A DNA stretch of 64,000 nucleotides from an uncultured Kiloniellaceae bacterium (GCA_947493695.1 CANLSF010000001.1:682001-746000); one strand, 5' to 3'. Positions 26,919 to 38,071 are shown, counted from the stretch's first letter. The notes: generated by a model not told the origin, from the letters alone. Numbers and translations: made by a program.

Positions 26919-28091
26919 TCATTTGAGTTGGCTTATGTAGTCGCGGATAATCAGTTGATCATCAGCATCCGGTTTCATAAGCAGATACTGTTCGAAGGCG
27001 CTCGCGGCCTCCGAATTGCTACCTTGTGACCATTTCACAAGTGCGAAAGAGCGATGCAGTTCCGGCGGATAATTGTCATTTTCGACAGCGCGATTATAGA
27101 CTTCAATCGCATTTTCGAGATCTCCTTCCGCGCTACGTCTGCGCAAAAGCTCGCCTTTGGCAAACAAGAGATCGCCTGCAGTAGGGTCACGCTTCAGGAG
27201 GCGTTCCACAAGAACAAGGCCCCGGCCAAAATCGGCAACTTTGATTTCCTGTGCCAGCCATTCAGGACGAAAGCGCTTTGTGACATTCAGAAACCGCTCC
27301 TCGCCGAGTTCGAGACCTTCGGAAAGTTCGCCGAGTTCCGCGACTTTCTTCTCGAGCACCTCCTGGCGATCTTCACTTTGCGGATGCGTTGAGGTAAAGA
27401 AACTGCGCTTTGGTCCATCCGAAGCTTCCTTCTCCGCAATCAGAAACTCCCAGATCCGTGGAGCCTCGCGCGGGTCGTAGCCGGCCGCAGTCAGCCGGTC
27501 GAACCCCAGGTCGTCAGCTTCCCGTTCCTGATCTCGGGAAAACCCATAGATACTGTCGAGGGTTGCCAAGGCTGCCAAACTGCCGAGTGGCGCCACCCCA
27601 ACCATCGCTGTCGCGAGCTGAAAGAAGACAAGCCCATCAGTTTTCTCACGCAGATCCCGCCAGCGCTGCACCGAATGTCTTTGCCGGTAGTGCGCTAATT
27701 CGTGAGAAAGCACGTTCGCTAACTGTGCCTCGTTCTCTACCCGCAACAACAGACCGGTCCAGACATGCATCGCACCGTTTGGTGACATGCTCGCATTGAA
27801 TCCTGCCGCATTGACCACATAGACACGGATGTCCGGGCAATACTCGGGTTCAAGCTTGCACACAATTCCCGTGACGTAAGCGTTCAGCTCCGGATCGATG
27901 ACCACTTTACCGGAGGTTCGCAGCTTTTGCTCAGCGCGCTCGACCTGCATCCATAAGCCGGCTTCGTCGGTATCGATGGCTGGCCTCTCTCCGGGCTCAA
28001 TAGGCTTTACGTCGCCATGATTTGCACAAGCCGAGAGAACTAAACCGACGATCAGCAGAGAGCTGAGAGCTTTTACATCGAGCATCATCAA
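26919..28091 (-). CDS. M48-family metalloprotease lipoprotein with TPR-like tail
   Basis: 390 aa. Lipobox LVLSAC with Cys22. Zinc protease motif H130-E131-x-x-H134 in NVLSHELAHYRQRH and the third ligand E191 within DQEREADDLGFDRL. The C-terminal third (about 255-385) is helical and repeat-like (LLKRDPTAGDLLFAKGELL). This matches BepA/LoiP-type envelope quality-control proteases, which degrade or help assemble outer-membrane proteins. The start overlaps the upstream lipoprotein stop by four bases. Confidence 0.88.
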   Translation of the reverse strand: MMMLDVKALSSLLIVGLVLSACANHGDVKPIEPGERPAIDTDEAGLWMQVERAEQKLRTSGKVVIDPELNAYVTGIVCKLEPEYCPDIRVYVVNAAGFNASMSPNGAMHVWTGLLLRVENEAQLANVLSHELAHYRQRHSVQRWRDLREKTDGLVFFQLATAMVGVAPLGSLAALATLDSIYGFSRDQEREADDLGFDRLTAAGYDPREAPRIWEFLIAEKEASDGPKRSFFTSTHPQSEDRQEVLEKKVAELGELSEGLELGEERFLNVTKRFRPEWLAQEIKVADFGRGLVLVERLLKRDPTAGDLLFAKGELLRRRSAEGDLENAIEVYNRAVENDNYPPELHRSFALVKWSQGSNSEAASAFEQYLLMKPDADDQLIIRDYISQLK

Positions 28092-28843
28092 AGAGGTGCT
28101 GGACCGAGAAGCTGCTTTATCGCCAGAAGCGACCCTTCCTTGGTCCTGAGATCTCCCTCTTTGCTGAACAAACCATTGAACCAGACAATGTGCCCGGTTT
28201 TCATGTTCACCAGAGAAACATATCCCGTCTGCTGTCCGCCATGCACACCCGCCCCCAGCAGGGCAAACACAACGTTGGCCGCAACCCGGCCGGCACTTGA
28301 GAAACTATCCCGGAGATGGATAAAGACGATGTAATCGGCTTCGTATCTCTCACGGAGCGGTTTGATAGAGTCACCCAGCGTCCAGTCGAACTTGTCCTTT
28401 TTGGTCGGCAGATTAAAGGCGGGCAGCCCTTTATGGAACCGAATGGACGTCCCTACAGCTTCATGCAGCTTTAAGATCTGACCCTCCGCAAGGCTGTCGG
28501 GCCCAATGGAACTGATCTCTTCATAACCGACAATGGTCACCGATTTCTCACCCAGCACCTCGGCAAGGGAAGTCTCGAAGTGTCCCTTGGCTCGCTCGGT
28601 CCACTCCGCATTCGCCTCCAGCAATCCACCCGCCGTCAGGACGGAAATCTCGATGTCCGGTGTCATGATCAGAACGGTTGGGGATGTCCCCGGGTTCGGT
28701 GGGTCGATCGTAGAAGAAATGCCGGTTTGCGCCGCACAGCCGGAAATAAACAGTCCGGCAAGCAATACGGCAAATAGACGCCAGATCGAAATTACAGAAG
28801 AAGCGCAGCCGCCATCAGCGGCACGAATACCCGAAGTTGTCAT
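28088..28843 (-). CDS. Putative lipoprotein, unknown function (first gene of group)
   Basis: 251 aa. N-terminus MTTSGIRAADGGCASS, then a hydrophobic stretch to a lipobox-like ISGC near residue 35. The pattern MTT..I.AADGGC and the bases before it closely match the lipoprotein gene at 25403-26242, although the mature parts differ. The mature domain has ADYIVFIHLRDSFSSAGRVA and GYVSLVNMKTGHIVWFNGLF, suggesting a nucleotide-free alpha/beta envelope protein. Family not identified. Probably leads the M48 operon. Confidence 0.72.
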   Translation of the reverse strand: MTTSGIRAADGGCASSVISIWRLFAVLLAGLFISGCAAQTGISSTIDPPNPGTSPTVLIMTPDIEISVLTAGGLLEANAEWTERAKGHFETSLAEVLGEKSVTIVGYEEISSIGPDSLAEGQILKLHEAVGTSIRFHKGLPAFNLPTKKDKFDWTLGDSIKPLRERYEADYIVFIHLRDSFSSAGRVAANVVFALLGAGVHGGQQTGYVSLVNMKTGHIVWFNGLFSKEGDLRTKEGSLLAIKQLLGPAPL

Positions 28844-29120
28844 TTAAATCCCCATTCCTCGCATGCTTGTAGAAGCATAGAGCAGAAGAAATCGAATAGG
28901 CAACTGATTAACCATAGATTTTTGCGAAATTGACACCAAGACGATAGGAAGTAATCGCTCAGCAACTCAGGGCTTAAACTGACAACCCAATTGAATATGT
29001 CGTGCAAGCGGGATCGTTAAGATTGTTTGACGCAAGTCTTCGAATAAACAGAGGCCCTGGATGCTTTTCGCGCAGAAGCTGCGCCTTCGGGCGCGCAGCA
29101 GAGCTCAGGAATCCGAGCGG

Positions 29121-29852
29121 TTACTCCCCAGCCGGGAACACCGTCACTGCCTGCCCTTCGGTCAGACTGTCGAGGGCCGGGCTCCAGCCTTCGGGGCAAG
29201 GCGACTGCGCGACCGTTCCGGGCAAGCTCCGCCGGCAGGCCAGTCCCAGTTCCACGCTTTCCTTACCCAGCGCCAGGAAATCGTTGTCGAAGGGGATGGT
29301 CCCGGCCGCGAAGGGTTCCGTGCGATAGATACGCTCCATCAGGTAGAGGGCATTCTGGCCCGCAATCACCCGAAGCAAGACCACCTCGCCGAAACCGCTG
29401 GCGCTGTTGCGGCTGCAGGCCACCGCCCGGAAGGCGGACGGCAGGCCGTTGATCGGCTCGGGCTTGATCGAGGTGGTGGAAATCGAATCGCAGGCCTGAT
29501 CGTAACCTGATGTGACACGCTCAAGGAACGCGCCAGGGTCCTGCCCTCCCAGCTTGGAAAAGAGCTGCGCCGCGATCATTTCCCGCCAGTCGTTACTTGT
29601 TTGTCCCCTTGGCGTCCAGGCCGCGAAGTCGACCGGCATCCCCTCCACCCGGGCAGCCGCAGTCCAGCCCGCCGGCAGTCCGCCGATATAGACCTCGCCG
29701 CCACCGCCCTGCAGAACCACAGAATCGCCCTGCTCCTGGGCATTCACACGACACGCACTCATGATCAGAATCATGAGGACAAACGCCGCATAAAGCCCGG
29801 ATCCATCGAACCCCCGGATCGTTCCCTCCTTTGAAATCACGCCGTCCCCCAA
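29121..29852 (-). CDS. Putative secreted protein or lipoprotein, unknown
   Basis: 243 aa with an N-terminal hydrophobic segment (about 18-33) ending MSACRVNAQ; either signal peptidase I (after VNA) or II (at Cys34) could process it. The mature protein has several cysteines (ACDS, VACSR, ACRR, SPCPEGW) that could form periplasmic disulfides. No family recognised. It starts two bases after the end of the UbiH-family gene, so it is probably translated from the same message. Confidence 0.65.
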   Translation of the reverse strand: MGDGVISKEGTIRGFDGSGLYAAFVLMILIMSACRVNAQEQGDSVVLQGGGGEVYIGGLPAGWTAAARVEGMPVDFAAWTPRGQTSNDWREMIAAQLFSKLGGQDPGAFLERVTSGYDQACDSISTTSIKPEPINGLPSAFRAVACSRNSASGFGEVVLLRVIAGQNALYLMERIYRTEPFAAGTIPFDNDFLALGKESVELGLACRRSLPGTVAQSPCPEGWSPALDSLTEGQAVTVFPAGE

Positions 29853-29853
29853 A

Positions 29854-31161
29854 TCAAAGAGGCCGCCCCTGAACCAGTCGCGGCAGGTCTCCCACCAGGC
29901 CCATGGCGTGGTTCATGAAAAAGCGCTTGAGGCCGGGCATGCGGTTGACCGCCGCCAGGCCGACATCGCGTGCCAGCCGGACCGGCGGCAGGTCATTCGA
30001 AAACAACCGGTTCAGACCGTCCGTGGTCGCAATCAGCGCTATATTGTCGAACCGCCGCCAGCGCTCGTAACGCTCGAGAACCTGAGGCGCGCCGATGTCC
30101 AGTCCCAGGCGACGGGCGTCGACGATGCATTCTGAAAGCGCGGCCACGTCCTTGAGCCCCAGATTAAAACCCTGTCCCGAGATCGGGTGAATTGCATGGG
30201 CCGCATCGCCGATCAGCGCGAGCCGGTGATCGCTGTAGCGCTCCGCATGCATCATCGACAGGGGATAGGACCAGCGCTTGCCCGGAAGGCTCAAAGCCCC
30301 GAGCGAATCGCCGAAGCGACGGTGCAGCTGTTCGGAAAAGGCCGCATCGTCCAGCGCCAGCATTTGGGGGGTCAGATCGCGGGCTTCGGTCCATACCAGT
30401 GAAGAACGGTATTCGCCCTCCTCACCGTCGACCATCGGCAGGAGGGCAAAAGGCCCGGCAGGCAGGAAATGCTCGTGCGCCACACCATCATGGGGCCGTT
30501 CGTGATGCACTGTGCCGACGATGCCGCACTGGGCATAGTCCCAATTGGTCGAACGAATGCCTGCCTCCTGCCGGAGCATCGAGTTCCGCCCGTCGGCCGC
30601 GATCACCAACTCTGCGGTCAGCAGCTGGCCATCGTCCAGAACCGCCTCCACCCGGCTTGCATCAGGCGTGCCGGCAGCGCCGCGCTTCAGGCTTGCCAGA
30701 CTGTTGGGCGCAAAGGCGGTCAGGGTGGGCAGCGTCGCCAGGTGCGCCTGAAAGGCCACGCGGGTTTGCCGGTTCTCAACGATGTAGCCCATGGGCTCGC
30801 CGGAGACATCGTTGTGGTCATAATGCAGAAACAGCCGCGAGGTCGCGCGGCCGATCTTGCCGTCGGAGACCCTGATATCCAGGATCGGCTGCGCCGCGGC
30901 GGCCATCTTTGGCCAGACACCGATGGCGTTGAGCATCTGTTGTGAGCCCCGCGCCAAGGCCGAGGAACGTCCGTCAAAAGGTGCGGAGATCATCTTGGCC
31001 GGGTCTTCACGATCAACCACAGCGACCGAAACCCCTGCGCTGGCCAGCGCGGAGGCCATCGAAAGCCCCGCCAGTCCGCCTCCGACCACCAGGACTTCAA
31101 ATTCCTGGCTCGCGGTCCCCGAAGCTGTCGAAGTCATCCTTGCCACGTTCTTCTCCGCCAT
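29854..31161 (-). CDS. UbiH/UbiF/VisC-family FAD-dependent ubiquinone hydroxylase
   Basis: 435 aa from ATG 31161; the open frame continues to 31347 but the extra 62 residues do not look like the family, which is usually 390-430 aa. FAD-binding motifs: EVLVVGGGLAGLSMASALAS at the N-terminus, ELVIAADGRNS (DG motif), and GDAAHAIHPISGQGFNLGLK (GD motif). Uses O2 to hydroxylate a ring position in ubiquinone synthesis. Which ring carbon (UbiH, UbiF, UbiI or UbiL role) cannot be decided here. Contrasts with the O2-independent ubiTUV genes at 60.0-62.6 kb. Confidence 0.88.
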   Translation of the reverse strand: MAEKNVARMTSTASGTASQEFEVLVVGGGLAGLSMASALASAGVSVAVVDREDPAKMISAPFDGRSSALARGSQQMLNAIGVWPKMAAAAQPILDIRVSDGKIGRATSRLFLHYDHNDVSGEPMGYIVENRQTRVAFQAHLATLPTLTAFAPNSLASLKRGAAGTPDASRVEAVLDDGQLLTAELVIAADGRNSMLRQEAGIRSTNWDYAQCGIVGTVHHERPHDGVAHEHFLPAGPFALLPMVDGEEGEYRSSLVWTEARDLTPQMLALDDAAFSEQLHRRFGDSLGALSLPGKRWSYPLSMMHAERYSDHRLALIGDAAHAIHPISGQGFNLGLKDVAALSECIVDARRLGLDIGAPQVLERYERWRRFDNIALIATTDGLNRLFSNDLPPVRLARDVGLAAVNRMPGLKRFFMNHAMGLVGDLPRLVQGRPL

Positions 31162-31970
<809 letters not shown>

Positions 31971-31982
31971 GAGGCCCTTTCG

Positions 31983-33362
31983 ATGAAACTCTTTTCACTC
32001 CCCACTCCGGGGCGCAAACTTCTGGTTCTGGCCGGCCTTGCCGCCTCGACCACGCTGATCCTGAGCAATGCGGCACAGGCTGCAGTCTCGGAAGAAACCG
32101 CGTTCATTTTCAACACCTTTTCCTTCCTGATCCACGGCGCGCTTGTCATGTGGATGGCCGCTGGTTTCGCTATGCTGGAATCCGGCCTCGTACGGTCCAA
32201 GAACACCGCTGCGATCTGCCTGAAGAACATCGCGCTCTACTCCTTTGCCGGTATCGCTTTCTACCTGATCGGCTACAACCTGATGTACACGGATGTGGCT
32301 GAAGGCGGATACATCGGCTCCTTCGCACTTTTCTACAATTCGAGCGAAGCTGAATTGGCCCTGCTCGGTGCAGAAGAGGCAACGGACGCGCTTATCAGCG
32401 GTGCCAACGGCGCCGGTTACTCGGTGATGTCCGACTGGTTCTTCCAGATGGTGTTCGTCGCCACGACCGCGTCGATCGTCTCAGGCACATTGGCCGAGCG
32501 GATCAAAGTCTGGCCTTTCATGATCTTCGTCATCGTCCTCTCCGCCTTCATCTATCCGATCCAGGCTTCCTGGACCTGGGGTGGCGGCTGGCTGGCGGCG
32601 GCTGGCTTCTCAGATTTCGCCGGCTCGACGATTGTTCACTCCGTAGGTGGCTGGGCCGCTCTTGCAGGCGCAATTGTTCTGGGCGCCCGTCGGGGCAAGT
32701 TCGGCGCGGACGGCAGGATCAATCCTCTGCCGGGTGCAAATCTGCCACTGGCAACCCTGGGGACTTTCATCCTGTGGCTCGGCTGGTTCGGCTTTAACGG
32801 CGGCTCACAGCTAGCCCTGGGCTCGGCCCTGGACGCAATCGCTATTGCCATTGTCTACGTCAACACCACCATGGCAGCCGCCGCGGGTGTCGTCGTGGCC
32901 ATGATCCTGACCCAGATCCTCTACAAGAAAATGGATCTGACCATGACCCTGAACGGAGCGCTGGCCGGTCTGGTTTCCATCACTGCAGGCCCCGACGTGC
33001 AGAACCACGTCTACGCCCTGATCATCGGCGGCGTCGGTGGCGCCATTGTGGTCTTCGCGGTTCCAATGCTCGATAAGCTGAAAATCGACGATGTGGTCGG
33101 CGCGATCCCCGTCCACCTTTGCGCCGGTATCTGGGGCACGATCTGTGTCGCCATTTTCGGTGGTGCGAGCCTTGGCACTCAGCTGCTGGGTATCGTCGCG
33201 ATCGGCGCGTTTGTCTTCGGCACCAGCCTGATCGTCTGGTTTGCCCTGAAGGCAGCCATGGGTATCCGGGTCTCCGAGGAGGAAGAGGAAATCGGCCTCG
33301 ACAAGGCGGAGCTTGGTCTGGAAGCCTATCCTGAATTCGGTCAGGGCTCCCAGTCCTTTTAA
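31983..33362 (+). CDS. amtB: Ammonium transporter AmtB
   Basis: 459 aa. Signal-like N-terminus ending NAAQA, then about 11 membrane helices. Conserved pore features: the Phe-rich gate region, MLESGLVRSKN, the twin histidines in STIVHSVGG (about 218) and GAIPVHLCAG (about 376), and GTFILWLGWFGFNGGS. Imports ammonium; blocked by de-uridylylated GlnK. The acidic C-terminal tail (SEEEEEIGLD) is longer than in E. coli. A strong terminator follows at 33402-33431. Confidence 0.96.
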   Translation: MKLFSLPTPGRKLLVLAGLAASTTLILSNAAQAAVSEETAFIFNTFSFLIHGALVMWMAAGFAMLESGLVRSKNTAAICLKNIALYSFAGIAFYLIGYNLMYTDVAEGGYIGSFALFYNSSEAELALLGAEEATDALISGANGAGYSVMSDWFFQMVFVATTASIVSGTLAERIKVWPFMIFVIVLSAFIYPIQASWTWGGGWLAAAGFSDFAGSTIVHSVGGWAALAGAIVLGARRGKFGADGRINPLPGANLPLATLGTFILWLGWFGFNGGSQLALGSALDAIAIAIVYVNTTMAAAAGVVVAMILTQILYKKMDLTMTLNGALAGLVSITAGPDVQNHVYALIIGGVGGAIVVFAVPMLDKLKIDDVVGAIPVHLCAGIWGTICVAIFGGASLGTQLLGIVAIGAFVFGTSLIVWFALKAAMGIRVSEEEEEIGLDKAELGLEAYPEFGQGSQSF

Positions 33363-33401
33363 ATCAGTTGCGATAGTCTGGATCTTCCAGCTAAACAACT
33401 C

Positions 33402-33431
33402 GGCCCGGTGGTTTCCCCACCGGGCCTTTTT
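33402..33431 (+). terminator. Rho-independent terminator of glnK-amtB
   Basis: Perfect 10-bp stem GGCCCGGTGG / CCACCGGGCC with a five-base loop, followed by TTTTT. Begins 39 bases after the amtB stop. Confidence 0.92.
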
Positions 33432-33534
33432 CTTATCCGACAGGCCGTGCTTGCCACGCCAATTCCCGGGTGGTTAGATTCCGGCACTTCTGTTGACCTC
33501 AACAGACCCTCCTCAAACATCGGAAACTTCCAAC

Positions 33535-34740
33535 GTGATAGACCGCCAGAACCTGCAGGCTTTTCACCCCTTCTCACGCTTGCGCAGTCTTTTGGAGGAT
33601 ATACCGGCAGGGCCGGCGCCGCTGGGCGCGTCTTCACCGCTTGCGTTGTCTATCGGAGAACCCAAAGGCCAGCCGCCCGCCTTCGTTGCCGAGGAAATCG
33701 CGGCCAATGCCGCCGACTGGTCGCGCTATCCGCCGAGCCGGGGCAGTCAGGCCTACCTGGAAGCCTGCGGCGACTGGCTTCAGCGGCGCTATGAGATTTC
33801 GACAGGTATCATCGACCCGGAACGCCACATTCTGGCCCTGCCCGGAACACGCGAAGGCCTGTTCTTCGCGACCATGGCAACGGTTCCGCAAACCACCACC
33901 ACCGGCGACGCCCCACCGGTGGTTCTGATCCCGAATCCTTTCTACCATGTGTACGCCGGGGCCGCCGTGGCTGCAGGTGCAGAGCCGGTATTTCTGCCGA
34001 CCTCCAGCGAAACCGGCTTCCTGCCGGATTACAAAGCCGTTCCGGAAGAAATTCTGGCACGTACAGTGCTTTGCATCCTTTGTTCGCCCGCCAATCCGCA
34101 GGGTGCGGCGGCAAACCGGCGTCAGTTGGCGGAATTGCTGACCCTGGCCCGAAAGCACGATTTTGTCGTCGCCTTCGATGAATGCTATGCGGAAATCTAC
34201 ACACGTACACCTCCTGCGGGTGCGCTGGACGTCGTAGACCAACTGGGTGGTTCGCTCGACAACATCCTGGTGTTCCATTCGCTTTCGAAACGATCGAATG
34301 CCGCAGGCCTGCGGTGCGGTTTTGTGGTCGGTGACGAGAAACTGATCACCGCCCTCAATGCAATCATGCTGGTGGGCGGCGCCGGCGTACCCATTCCGGT
34401 TCTGGCCGCCGGCACCCGGCTCTGGCGTGACGACGAGCATGTTGAGGCCATCCGCGCGTTTTATCAGACCAACTTCGAGATCGCTCAACAGGTTCTGGGC
34501 AACAGATTCGGCTTTAACATTCCCGACGGCGGCTTTTTCCTCTGGCTCGACGTGGGCGACGGAGAAGAGGCTGCAAAGAAACTCTGGCAGGAAGCAGGTA
34601 TTCGAGTCCTTCCAGGGGCATATATGTCTGTTGAGGACGCCGAAGGTCATAATCCAGGCGCAAAGTATATTAGAATAGCGCTGGTTTTCGATGCTGAGGT
34701 CACAAAAGCTGCACTTGGCCGCATTGCTGAGATCTTGTAG
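33535..34740 (+). CDS. dapC: PLP-dependent aminotransferase, succinyldiaminopimelate type (DapC)
   Basis: 401 aa from GTG 33535, the start that fits family length; a TTG at 33493 is in frame. Class I/II aminotransferase fold. Substrate-loop region LSIGEPKGQPPAF, RYPPSRGSQAYLEAC, nucleotide-loop LALPGTREGLF, NPFYHVYAG, the SPANPQG motif, FDECYAEIY, and the PLP-binding lysine in FHSLSKRSNAAGLRCGF. This signature is shared by DapC-like N-succinyl-LL-diaminopimelate aminotransferases of lysine/peptidoglycan synthesis. Related LL-DAP or aspartate aminotransferase roles are possible. Next to ftsK, as in other alphaproteobacteria. Confidence 0.82.
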   Translation: MIDRQNLQAFHPFSRLRSLLEDIPAGPAPLGASSPLALSIGEPKGQPPAFVAEEIAANAADWSRYPPSRGSQAYLEACGDWLQRRYEISTGIIDPERHILALPGTREGLFFATMATVPQTTTTGDAPPVVLIPNPFYHVYAGAAVAAGAEPVFLPTSSETGFLPDYKAVPEEILARTVLCILCSPANPQGAAANRRQLAELLTLARKHDFVVAFDECYAEIYTRTPPAGALDVVDQLGGSLDNILVFHSLSKRSNAAGLRCGFVVGDEKLITALNAIMLVGGAGVPIPVLAAGTRLWRDDEHVEAIRAFYQTNFEIAQQVLGNRFGFNIPDGGFFLWLDVGDGEEAAKKLWQEAGIRVLPGAYMSVEDAEGHNPGAKYIRIALVFDAEVTKAALGRIAEIL

Positions 34741-34781
34741 ACCCTTCGAAGAGAACGCAGCTTTTCATAAAAACCGCTTTT

Positions 34782-34815
34782 AACTGGCATTAGCCGAGCG
34801 AATTCGGCAGTTTTG
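34782..34815 (+). terminator. Possible weak terminator after dapC
   Basis: Interrupted hairpin with AACT...AGTT outer and GCCGA/TCGGC inner pairing, followed by TTTTG. Position between dapC and ftsK is right, but the stem is imperfect and the T-run short. Confidence 0.3.
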
Positions 34816-34891
34816 TAACAAAGACTCAATGCTTTAGAGTTTGACTCTACTCTAAGATGGCAAAGATTCGCGAAAGGGAACAAACCCGAAG

Positions 34892-37279
34892 ATGGCAGCA
34901 AGAGACAGCGCAATCAGTCGATCGGGCCGGGATGAACGGCCACGGTTTCTGCCGGAAGGCAGCGGCGACTTCATGCGCCGGCGTCTTGTAGAGGCGCTCG
35001 GTCTGATTCTGCTCGCGATTGCCCTGGCGGCATTAGCCGCCCTGCTGACCTTCAATCCAATGGATCCCTCGCCCAACCATGCCACCGATGGTCCGGTGAC
35101 AAACCTTCTGGGCAGACCGGGCGCAAGCATCGTCGGCACCCTGCTGCCACTTCTGGGTTTGAGCTGCTTCCTGGTCACACCGGTTCTGGGCGGCTGGTCC
35201 TGGCGGCTGATGCGTGACCATAGCCTGCCGCACTGGTGGTTGCGTCTGGGTGCCCTCGTGGCCGGAATCATCATTTTCGCCGCCGGTCTCGCAGTTCTGC
35301 CCCAACCCGATGGCTGGCTGGTTGAGAACGCCGGTCTGGGCGGGATTTTGGGTGGTATCATCCTGACCACCTTCTCCCAGCTGATCGGCGTGGCAGACTG
35401 GATTATTGCCATCATTGCCCTGCTTCTGGGTGGCGCTGCCCTGATCTACGCAATGGGCTTGAGACGGCAGGAATGGGCTGCGATGCGTCACAGTCTCTCC
35501 GGTTTCGCGGACAACTTCGCGCGCCGTGACGGTGCTGACGAGCCCCATGATTCCCTGGAAACCGCCGTCAGCCGCCCCAAAACGCCCCGCCGGAAAGCTC
35601 AGCGCAGCAAGGAACGCATCGAACCGAGCCTGGGGGACGAAGGCAGGCCACTCTCCAAGGCGGTGGTCGAGACCGAAGAGGATCTCAATTTCGTCGCGCC
35701 CCGCAAATCGCGTCCGAAACCCGGAAAACGCGCTCAGGAGGCCCAGCAGCCCAAGCTTTTTGGCAGCAACGGCGACTATGAACTTCCACCGCTTACCCTG
35801 CTGGCGCCGACGCCGGCATCTGCTCAGGACGCCGTACAGACCCGCGACGCCCTGAAGAAAAATGCAGCGATGCTGGAAACCGTGCTGCAGGATTTCGGTG
35901 TGCGCGGAGAGATCGTAAAGGTCCGGCCGGGCCCGGTGGTCACCCGATACGAGCTGGAACCTGCGCCAGGCACAAAAACCAGCCGGGTTGTTGGTCTGGC
36001 CGACGATATCGCGCGTTCGATGAGCGCCATCTCCGTGCGCGTCGCGGTCGTGCCCGGCTCCAGTGTGATCGGCATCGAACTGCCCAACGCCGTGCGGGAA
36101 ACCGTCTATCTGCGCGAACTGCTGGGTTCGGAGGTCTTCGATCGGGCCGGTGGCAAGCTCCCGATGATCCTGGGCAAGGATATCGGCGGCAATCCAACCA
36201 TCGCCGACCTCGCCCGCATGCCGCACCTTCTCATGGCCGGCACCACCGGCTCCGGTAAATCCGTGGCCGTGAACTCCATGATCCTGTCGCTGCTGTTCCG
36301 GTTCACCCCGGATCAATGCAAGTTCATCATGATCGACCCCAAGATGCTGGAACTTTCGGTCTACGACGACATTCCGCATCTGCTCGCACCCGTGGTGACC
36401 GAGCCGAAAAAAGCCGTTGTGGCTCTCAAGTGGACCGTCCGGGAGATGGAAGAGCGCTACCGGAACATGTCGCGCCTCGGGGTGAGAAACATCGACGGCT
36501 ACAACAGCCGGATGGAAGAAGCCCAGAAAAAGGGCGAAATCCTGACCCGCAAGGTCCAGACCGGCTTCGATCCAGACACCGGCCAGCCGATCCACGAAGA
36601 ACAGCCTTTCGACACCGAGCCCCTGCCCTTCATCGTCGTTGTGGTCGACGAGATGGCCGATCTGATGCTGGTCGCGGGCAAGGACATCGAAGGCGCCGTC
36701 CAGCGATTGGCGCAGATGGCGCGTGCCGCGGGAATTCACTTGATCATGGCGACGCAGCGGCCTTCGGTGGACGTGATTACCGGCACGATCAAGGCGAACT
36801 TCCCGACCCGGATCAGCTTTCACGTGACCTCGAAGATCGACAGCCGGACCATTCTGGGCGAACAGGGCGCTGAACAATTGCTGGGCCAGGGCGACATGCT
36901 CTACATGGGCCAGGGCGGCAGGATTGCGCGTGTTCACGGACCGCTGGTGACCGATCAGGAGGTGGAAGATGTCGTTGCCTGCTTGAAACGACAGGGGCAG
37001 CCTTCCTACATCGAGTCTGTAACCGAGGATGAAGAACCCTCGTTCGACGGTATGGATAGCCCCGGCGGCGGCAACAGCGGCGATGAGCTTTATGATCAGG
37101 CCATCGCCATTGTCGCGCAGCACCGCAAGGCTTCAACGAGCTTTATCCAGCGCCAACTGCAGATCGGCTATAACCGGGCGGCGCGGATTATTGAAAAGAT
37201 GGAAGCGGAAGGCGTCGTCAGCCCGGCAAATCACGTTGGAAAACGCGAGGTTCTCGCCCCAGGCGGACACGATGATTAA
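34892..37279 (+). CDS. ftsK: DNA translocase FtsK
   Basis: 795 aa. N-terminal domain with about four membrane helices (about 30-190), a short charged linker (about 210-300), then alpha/beta motor: [20 protein letters not shown], Walker A GTTGSGKS (about 450), Walker [12 protein letters not shown], and [21 protein letters not shown]-terminal gamma winged helix (about 730-790: [19 protein letters not shown]) reads KOPS. Couples chromosome dimer resolution to septation. Starts at ATG 34892 with a weak ribosome site. Followed directly by lolA. Confidence 0.96.
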   Translation: MAARDSAISRSGRDERPRFLPEGSGDFMRRRLVEALGLILLAIALAALAALLTFNPMDPSPNHATDGPVTNLLGRPGASIVGTLLPLLGLSCFLVTPVLGGWSWRLMRDHSLPHWWLRLGALVAGIIIFAAGLAVLPQPDGWLVENAGLGGILGGIILTTFSQLIGVADWIIAIIALLLGGAALIYAMGLRRQEWAAMRHSLSGFADNFARRDGADEPHDSLETAVSRPKTPRRKAQRSKERIEPSLGDEGRPLSKAVVETEEDLNFVAPRKSRPKPGKRAQEAQQPKLFGSNGDYELPPLTLLAPTPASAQDAVQTRDALKKNAAMLETVLQDFGVRGEIVKVRPGPVVTRYELEPAPGTKTSRVVGLADDIARSMSAISVRVAVVPGSSVIGIELPNAVRETVYLRELLGSEVFDRAGGKLPMILGKDIGGNPTIADLARMPHLLMAGTTGSGKSVAVNSMILSLLFRFTPDQCKFIMIDPKMLELSVYDDIPHLLAPVVTEPKKAVVALKWTVREMEERYRNMSRLGVRNIDGYNSRMEEAQKKGEILTRKVQTGFDPDTGQPIHEEQPFDTEPLPFIVVVVDEMADLMLVAGKDIEGAVQRLAQMARAAGIHLIMATQRPSVDVITGTIKANFPTRISFHVTSKIDSRTILGEQGAEQLLGQGDMLYMGQGGRIARVHGPLVTDQEVEDVVACLKRQGQPSYIESVTEDEEPSFDGMDSPGGGNSGDELYDQAIAIVAQHRKASTSFIQRQLQIGYNRAARIIEKMEAEGVVSPANHVGKREVLAPGGHDD

Positions 37280-37282
37280 AGA

Positions 37283-38071
37283 ATGAAAACTTGGCTCAAA
37301 GCTGCGGTTGTGTCCGGACTTGCCGTCTCGACCGCCGGGTTCGGATTGCCGGCGATTGCCCAGAACAGCGCAACACGGAATGCGGCTGAACAGACACCCG
37401 AAGCGGCAGATGACCTCGCCCGGCCGCCCGGGCTGGAACCGGCAATCAACTGGTCCGGCCCCCGGACCCTCAGCAACGGTGAACCTGCCCTTCAAAGCGC
37501 AGCCCTTTCACCGGATGACAGTGCCGCCGTCGCGCGGGTCGAACGCTACCTGAACAGCCTGAAGTCGGTTCATGCCCGCTTCATTCAGGTTTCGACCAAC
37601 GGCTCCTTCGCCGAGGGTGAGGTACATATCAAGCGCCCCGGCAAGATGCGGTTTCAGTACGATGATCCGCATCCGGCGCTCCTGATCGCGAACGGATTGA
37701 CCCTGCTGTACTACGATCGCGAGCTGAAACAGGCGACCTTTCTGCCGCTCTGGGAAACGCCGCTCTGGTTCCTGATCCGCGAAAAGGTCGAACTGACCGA
37801 CGACATCGAAATCGTCGATGTCGTTCAGGACGCGGGTGTACTTTCGATGGTGCTGAAAGACTCTTCGAACGGCGATGTCGGGCGCATTACCCTGACCTTC
37901 AGCGATAAACCGTTACGCCTGCACAAATGGGAAGTCCTCGACGCACAGGGAATTTCGACCCAGGTTTCGCTCTTCAATGCCCAGTACGACGTTCCAATCG
38001 AAACTTCGGTCTTCGAATACGACGATCTGGAGATCGATACCCCTGGCGTAGGCGACAATCGCGGGCGTTAA
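37283..38071 (+). CDS. lolA: Outer-membrane lipoprotein carrier LolA
   Basis: 262 aa periplasmic protein. Signal peptide MKTWLKAAVVSGLAVSTAGF...AIA, then a poorly conserved 60-residue stretch, then the LolA fold: ARFIQVSTNGSFAEGEVHIK, RPGKMRFQYDDPHPALLIAN and LRLHKWEVLDAQG. Ferries lipoproteins from LolCDE to the outer membrane. Three bases after ftsK, likely coexpressed. Slightly longer than E. coli LolA because of the N-terminal stretch. 3' end overlaps the convergent hydroxylase gene by four bases. Confidence 0.92.
   Translation: MKTWLKAAVVSGLAVSTAGFGLPAIAQNSATRNAAEQTPEAADDLARPPGLEPAINWSGPRTLSNGEPALQSAALSPDDSAAVARVERYLNSLKSVHARFIQVSTNGSFAEGEVHIKRPGKMRFQYDDPHPALLIANGLTLLYYDRELKQATFLPLWETPLWFLIREKVELTDDIEIVDVVQDAGVLSMVLKDSSNGDVGRITLTFSDKPLRLHKWEVLDAQGISTQVSLFNAQYDVPIETSVFEYDDLEIDTPGVGDNRGR

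Noticed and set aside
35033-37123. 696-residue ORF antisense to ftsK
   Set aside because: Low-complexity His/Asp/Gly-rich shadow of a well-recognised gene in GC-rich DNA; no motifs.
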